From contig CBDUUP010000057.1 in NCBI GenBank assembly GCA_965370435.1, forward strand, positions 1-15,746: a DNA stretch of 15,746 bases. The letters run 5' to 3'. The stretch's first letter is position 1. Every line of letters starts with the position of its first letter. Positions 14,239-15,746 of this stretch are shown in pieces. The notes below the pieces were generated by a model. That model ran no database searches. It was not told the origin of the DNA and was given only the letters and a program-made list of their open reading frames with translations. A program made the translations under genes and the position numbers. Source of the stretch: CBDUUP01 sp965370435 (GTDB lineage: Bacteria; Chloroflexota; Anaerolineae; Anaerolineales; UBA11579).

Positions 14239-14282
14239 AGGTTCTAGTATACAAGGGAAATTCAAATTGGAGAGACCAACCC

Positions 14283-14376
14283 TTGTTTACTTGTGTACTT
14301 GTTTACCTGTTTACGTGTCTACTTGTTCACTTGCCTACTTGCGCACCTGCAACTTGCAACCTTCCAACCTGCAACC
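14283..14376. repeat. Degenerate 8-bp tandem repeat (TTGTTTAC type) between dnaB and dnaD-like gene
   Basis: Eight consecutive 8-base units: TTGTTTAC, TTGTGTAC, TTGTTTAC, CTGTTTAC, GTGTCTAC, TTGTTCAC, TTGCCTAC, TTGCGCAC. Four looser 7-8-base units follow (CTGCAAC, TTGCAAC, CTTCCAAC, CTGCAAC). All share a pyrimidine-T-G start and an AC end. It begins 5 bases after the dnaB stop and fills half of the 180-base gap. No coding frame. Such arrays arise by slippage; a role is not evident. Confidence 0.75.
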
Positions 14377-14381
14377 TTCTT

Positions 14382-15746
14382 TTAACTGCTGCCCCGCGTG
14401 GATGCGTTCTCGAATTTCGCCAGGTTGTTGCGGAAGACCAGTTCCACAATCCCGGTGGGGCCGTTGCGGTGCTTGGAGACGATGACCTCGGCGATGTTCT
14501 TTTTGAGGGAATCTTCGTTATACATATCATCGCGGTACAGGAAGATGACGATGTCGGCGTCCTGCTCCAGAGAGCCGGATTCACGCAGGTCGGAGAGGAT
14601 GGGTCTCTTTTCGCTGCGCTGCTCGACGGCCCGAGAGAGCTGGGCGGCGGCCACCACCGGCACGTGCAGCTCGCGGGCCAGCACTTTCATATTACGTGAG
14701 ATGTAGGACACCTCCTGGACGCGGTTCTCGTTGCGGTGGTCGCCGCCCATCAATTGGAGATAGTCCACCATGACCAGGTCCAAGTTGTATTCCAGATGGA
14801 GGCGGCGGCACTTGCTGCGCAGTTGGAGGGGAGTGAGAGCCGGGGTGTCGTCCAGGAAGATCTGGGTGTCGCCCAGCACCTCAATGGCGTGGGTGAACTT
14901 GGGCCATTCATCATCGGTCAATTTACCAGAGCGCAGCCGTTGGGAGTCTATGCCGGTTTCCTGAGAGACCAAGCGCTGGACGAGCTGCTCGTTGGACATC
15001 TCCAGGGAGAACATGGCAACCTTCTTCTTGTGAATTTGGGCCGCATTTTTCAAAATGGTCAAGAGCAAACTGGTCTTGCCCATACCCGGTCTTCCGGCCA
15101 CAATGATGAGGTCGGAGGGCTGCAAGCCGCCCAGCAGCCGGTCCATGTCAATGAAGCCGGTGGGGACGCCCAGGATCTCCTCGTCGCGCTGGGAGAGTTC
15201 TTCGATCCGGTCGTAGTAATCGCTCAGAATGGGACGGATGGGCTGCACATCCCGGGTCAAGCGGCGCTCGCTGACTCCAAATACGGCCTTCTCGGCCTCG
15301 TCAATGGTGGTGTCCACGCTGCGGTCTTCCTGGTAGGCCAGCTTGGCGACCTGGTTGGCAGCGGTTATGAGACGGCGGCGGATGGCGGTCTGCTCCACGA
15401 TGCGGCCGTAGGCCTCGGCATGCAGGGAGGTGGGCACGTTGTTGATGAGGGCGGTGAGGTAGGCGGGGCCGCCCACGTCGCCCAAATATCCCATCTGATC
15501 CAATTCTTCGGATACGGTCAGGAAATCTATCGGCGTGCGGGTTTCGTTGAGCCGGGTGAATGCCTCCCAGACCCAACTATGCCGCCGGATGTAAAAATCG
15601 TCCGCCCGTAAAAAACCAACCACGTCATAAAAAGCCTCCGGATTGATCATCACCGAGCCTAGGACGGCCTCCTCAGCCTCCCGGCTGTGGGGGGTGATCT
15701 GGGGGCTGGAGGTCTTCAGGTCCTCGGCAACTCGTTTCTTGGTGTG
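14382..15746 (-). CDS. dnaB: Replicative DNA helicase DnaB (N-terminal end outside window)
   Basis: 454 residues are in the window; the frame stays open to base 15746 and includes the family's start-proximal PHSREAEEAVLGSVMINPEA, so only a few residues are missing and the GTG at 15653 is not the start. Ring-shaped hexameric helicase that unwinds DNA at the fork. N-terminal collar domain (about residues 20-130 of the visible part), linker, then a RecA-like motor. Walker A is GRPGMGKT (visible residues 218-225), with later motifs VMVDYLQLMGGDHR, SRNMKVLARELHVPV and QLSRAVEQR. The C-terminal strand KHRNGPTGIVELVFRNNLAK is typical of DnaB. No intein interrupts the motor. It is followed by the DnaD-like and double-AAA+ loader genes. 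Confidence 0.97.
   Translation of the reverse strand, partial: HTKKRVAEDLKTSSPQITPHSREAEEAVLGSVMINPEAFYDVVGFLRADDFYIRRHSWVWEAFTRLNETRTPIDFLTVSEELDQMGYLGDVGGPAYLTALINNVPTSLHAEAYGRIVEQTAIRRRLITAANQVAKLAYQEDRSVDTTIDEAEKAVFGVSERRLTRDVQPIRPILSDYYDRIEELSQRDEEILGVPTGFIDMDRLLGGLQPSDLIIVAGRPGMGKTSLLLTILKNAAQIHKKKVAMFSLEMSNEQLVQRLVSQETGIDSQRLRSGKLTDDEWPKFTHAIEVLGDTQIFLDDTPALTPLQLRSKCRRLHLEYNLDLVMVDYLQLMGGDHRNENRVQEVSYISRNMKVLARELHVPVVAAAQLSRAVEQRSEKRPILSDLRESGSLEQDADIVIFLYRDDMYNEDSLKKNIAEVIVSKHRNGPTGIVELVFRNNLAKFENASTRGSS

Noticed and set aside
14283..14376. CRISPR-like array
   Set aside because: Units are 8 bases with no spacers; it is a simple degenerate tandem repeat.
14736..15611. Plus-strand open frame of 291 codons
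   Set aside because: Exact antisense of dnaB; low-complexity product with no family pattern. GC-rich codon use opens this frame.

Overview
The window looks like chromosomal DNA of a Chloroflexota bacterium, probably Anaerolineae-like. This is inferred from the gene mix: a DnaB / DnaD-like / DnaC-like replication cluster, several DUF4349 membrane proteins in a row, a secreted protein with WDGDG-DTIG repeats, and a multi-PAS orphan histidine kinase. No rRNA, tRNA, CRISPR array or phage gene was seen. Most of the window is moderately GC-rich; the first ~700 bases are clearly AT-richer.

Layout. (1) 3-476 (+): 3' part of an FRG-domain-like gene in AT-rich sequence, cut by the window edge. (2) 727-4437 (-): soluble histidine kinase with six PAS domains and one GAF domain; no response regulator is next to it. 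(3) 4747-8002 (-): three tandem DUF4349 genes; the two downstream copies are close to 90% identical in the core and the third is diverged. (4) 8160-9802: accessory stretch with the C-terminal remnant of a second FTR1 iron permease gene, abutted by a gene for a secreted repeat protein, then a 427-base gene-free region with a MITE-like element (15-bp inverted repeats flanked by a 6-bp direct repeat) and a possible small RNA. (5) 9803-11964: iron module with an FTR1/EfeU-type permease and a Fur-family repressor in one minus-strand unit, divergent from a DtxR/MntR-family regulator. A perfect 8-1-8 palindrome lies in the fur/dtxR intergenic region. (6) 12143-15746 (-): replicative helicase cluster with dnaB (5' end outside the window), a DnaD-like protein and, overlapping it by 80 bases, an unusual helicase-loader-like ATPase with two complete DnaC/IstB-type AAA+ domains in one chain.

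How the genes may work together. The replication genes read dnaB -> dnaD-like -> double-AAA+ protein on the minus strand, so they plausibly encode the helicase, its initiation partner and its loader. In the iron module Fur probably represses itself and the permease through the palindrome; the divergent DtxR-like protein lacks half of the usual primary metal ligands, so its signal may differ. The DUF4349 proteins appear anchored to the membrane at both ends with a coiled-coil core outside; their function is unknown.

Most notable items: the tandem-AAA+ loader, the DtxR-like regulator with a broken primary metal site, the FTR1 relic beside the repeat-protein gene, and the MITE-like element.
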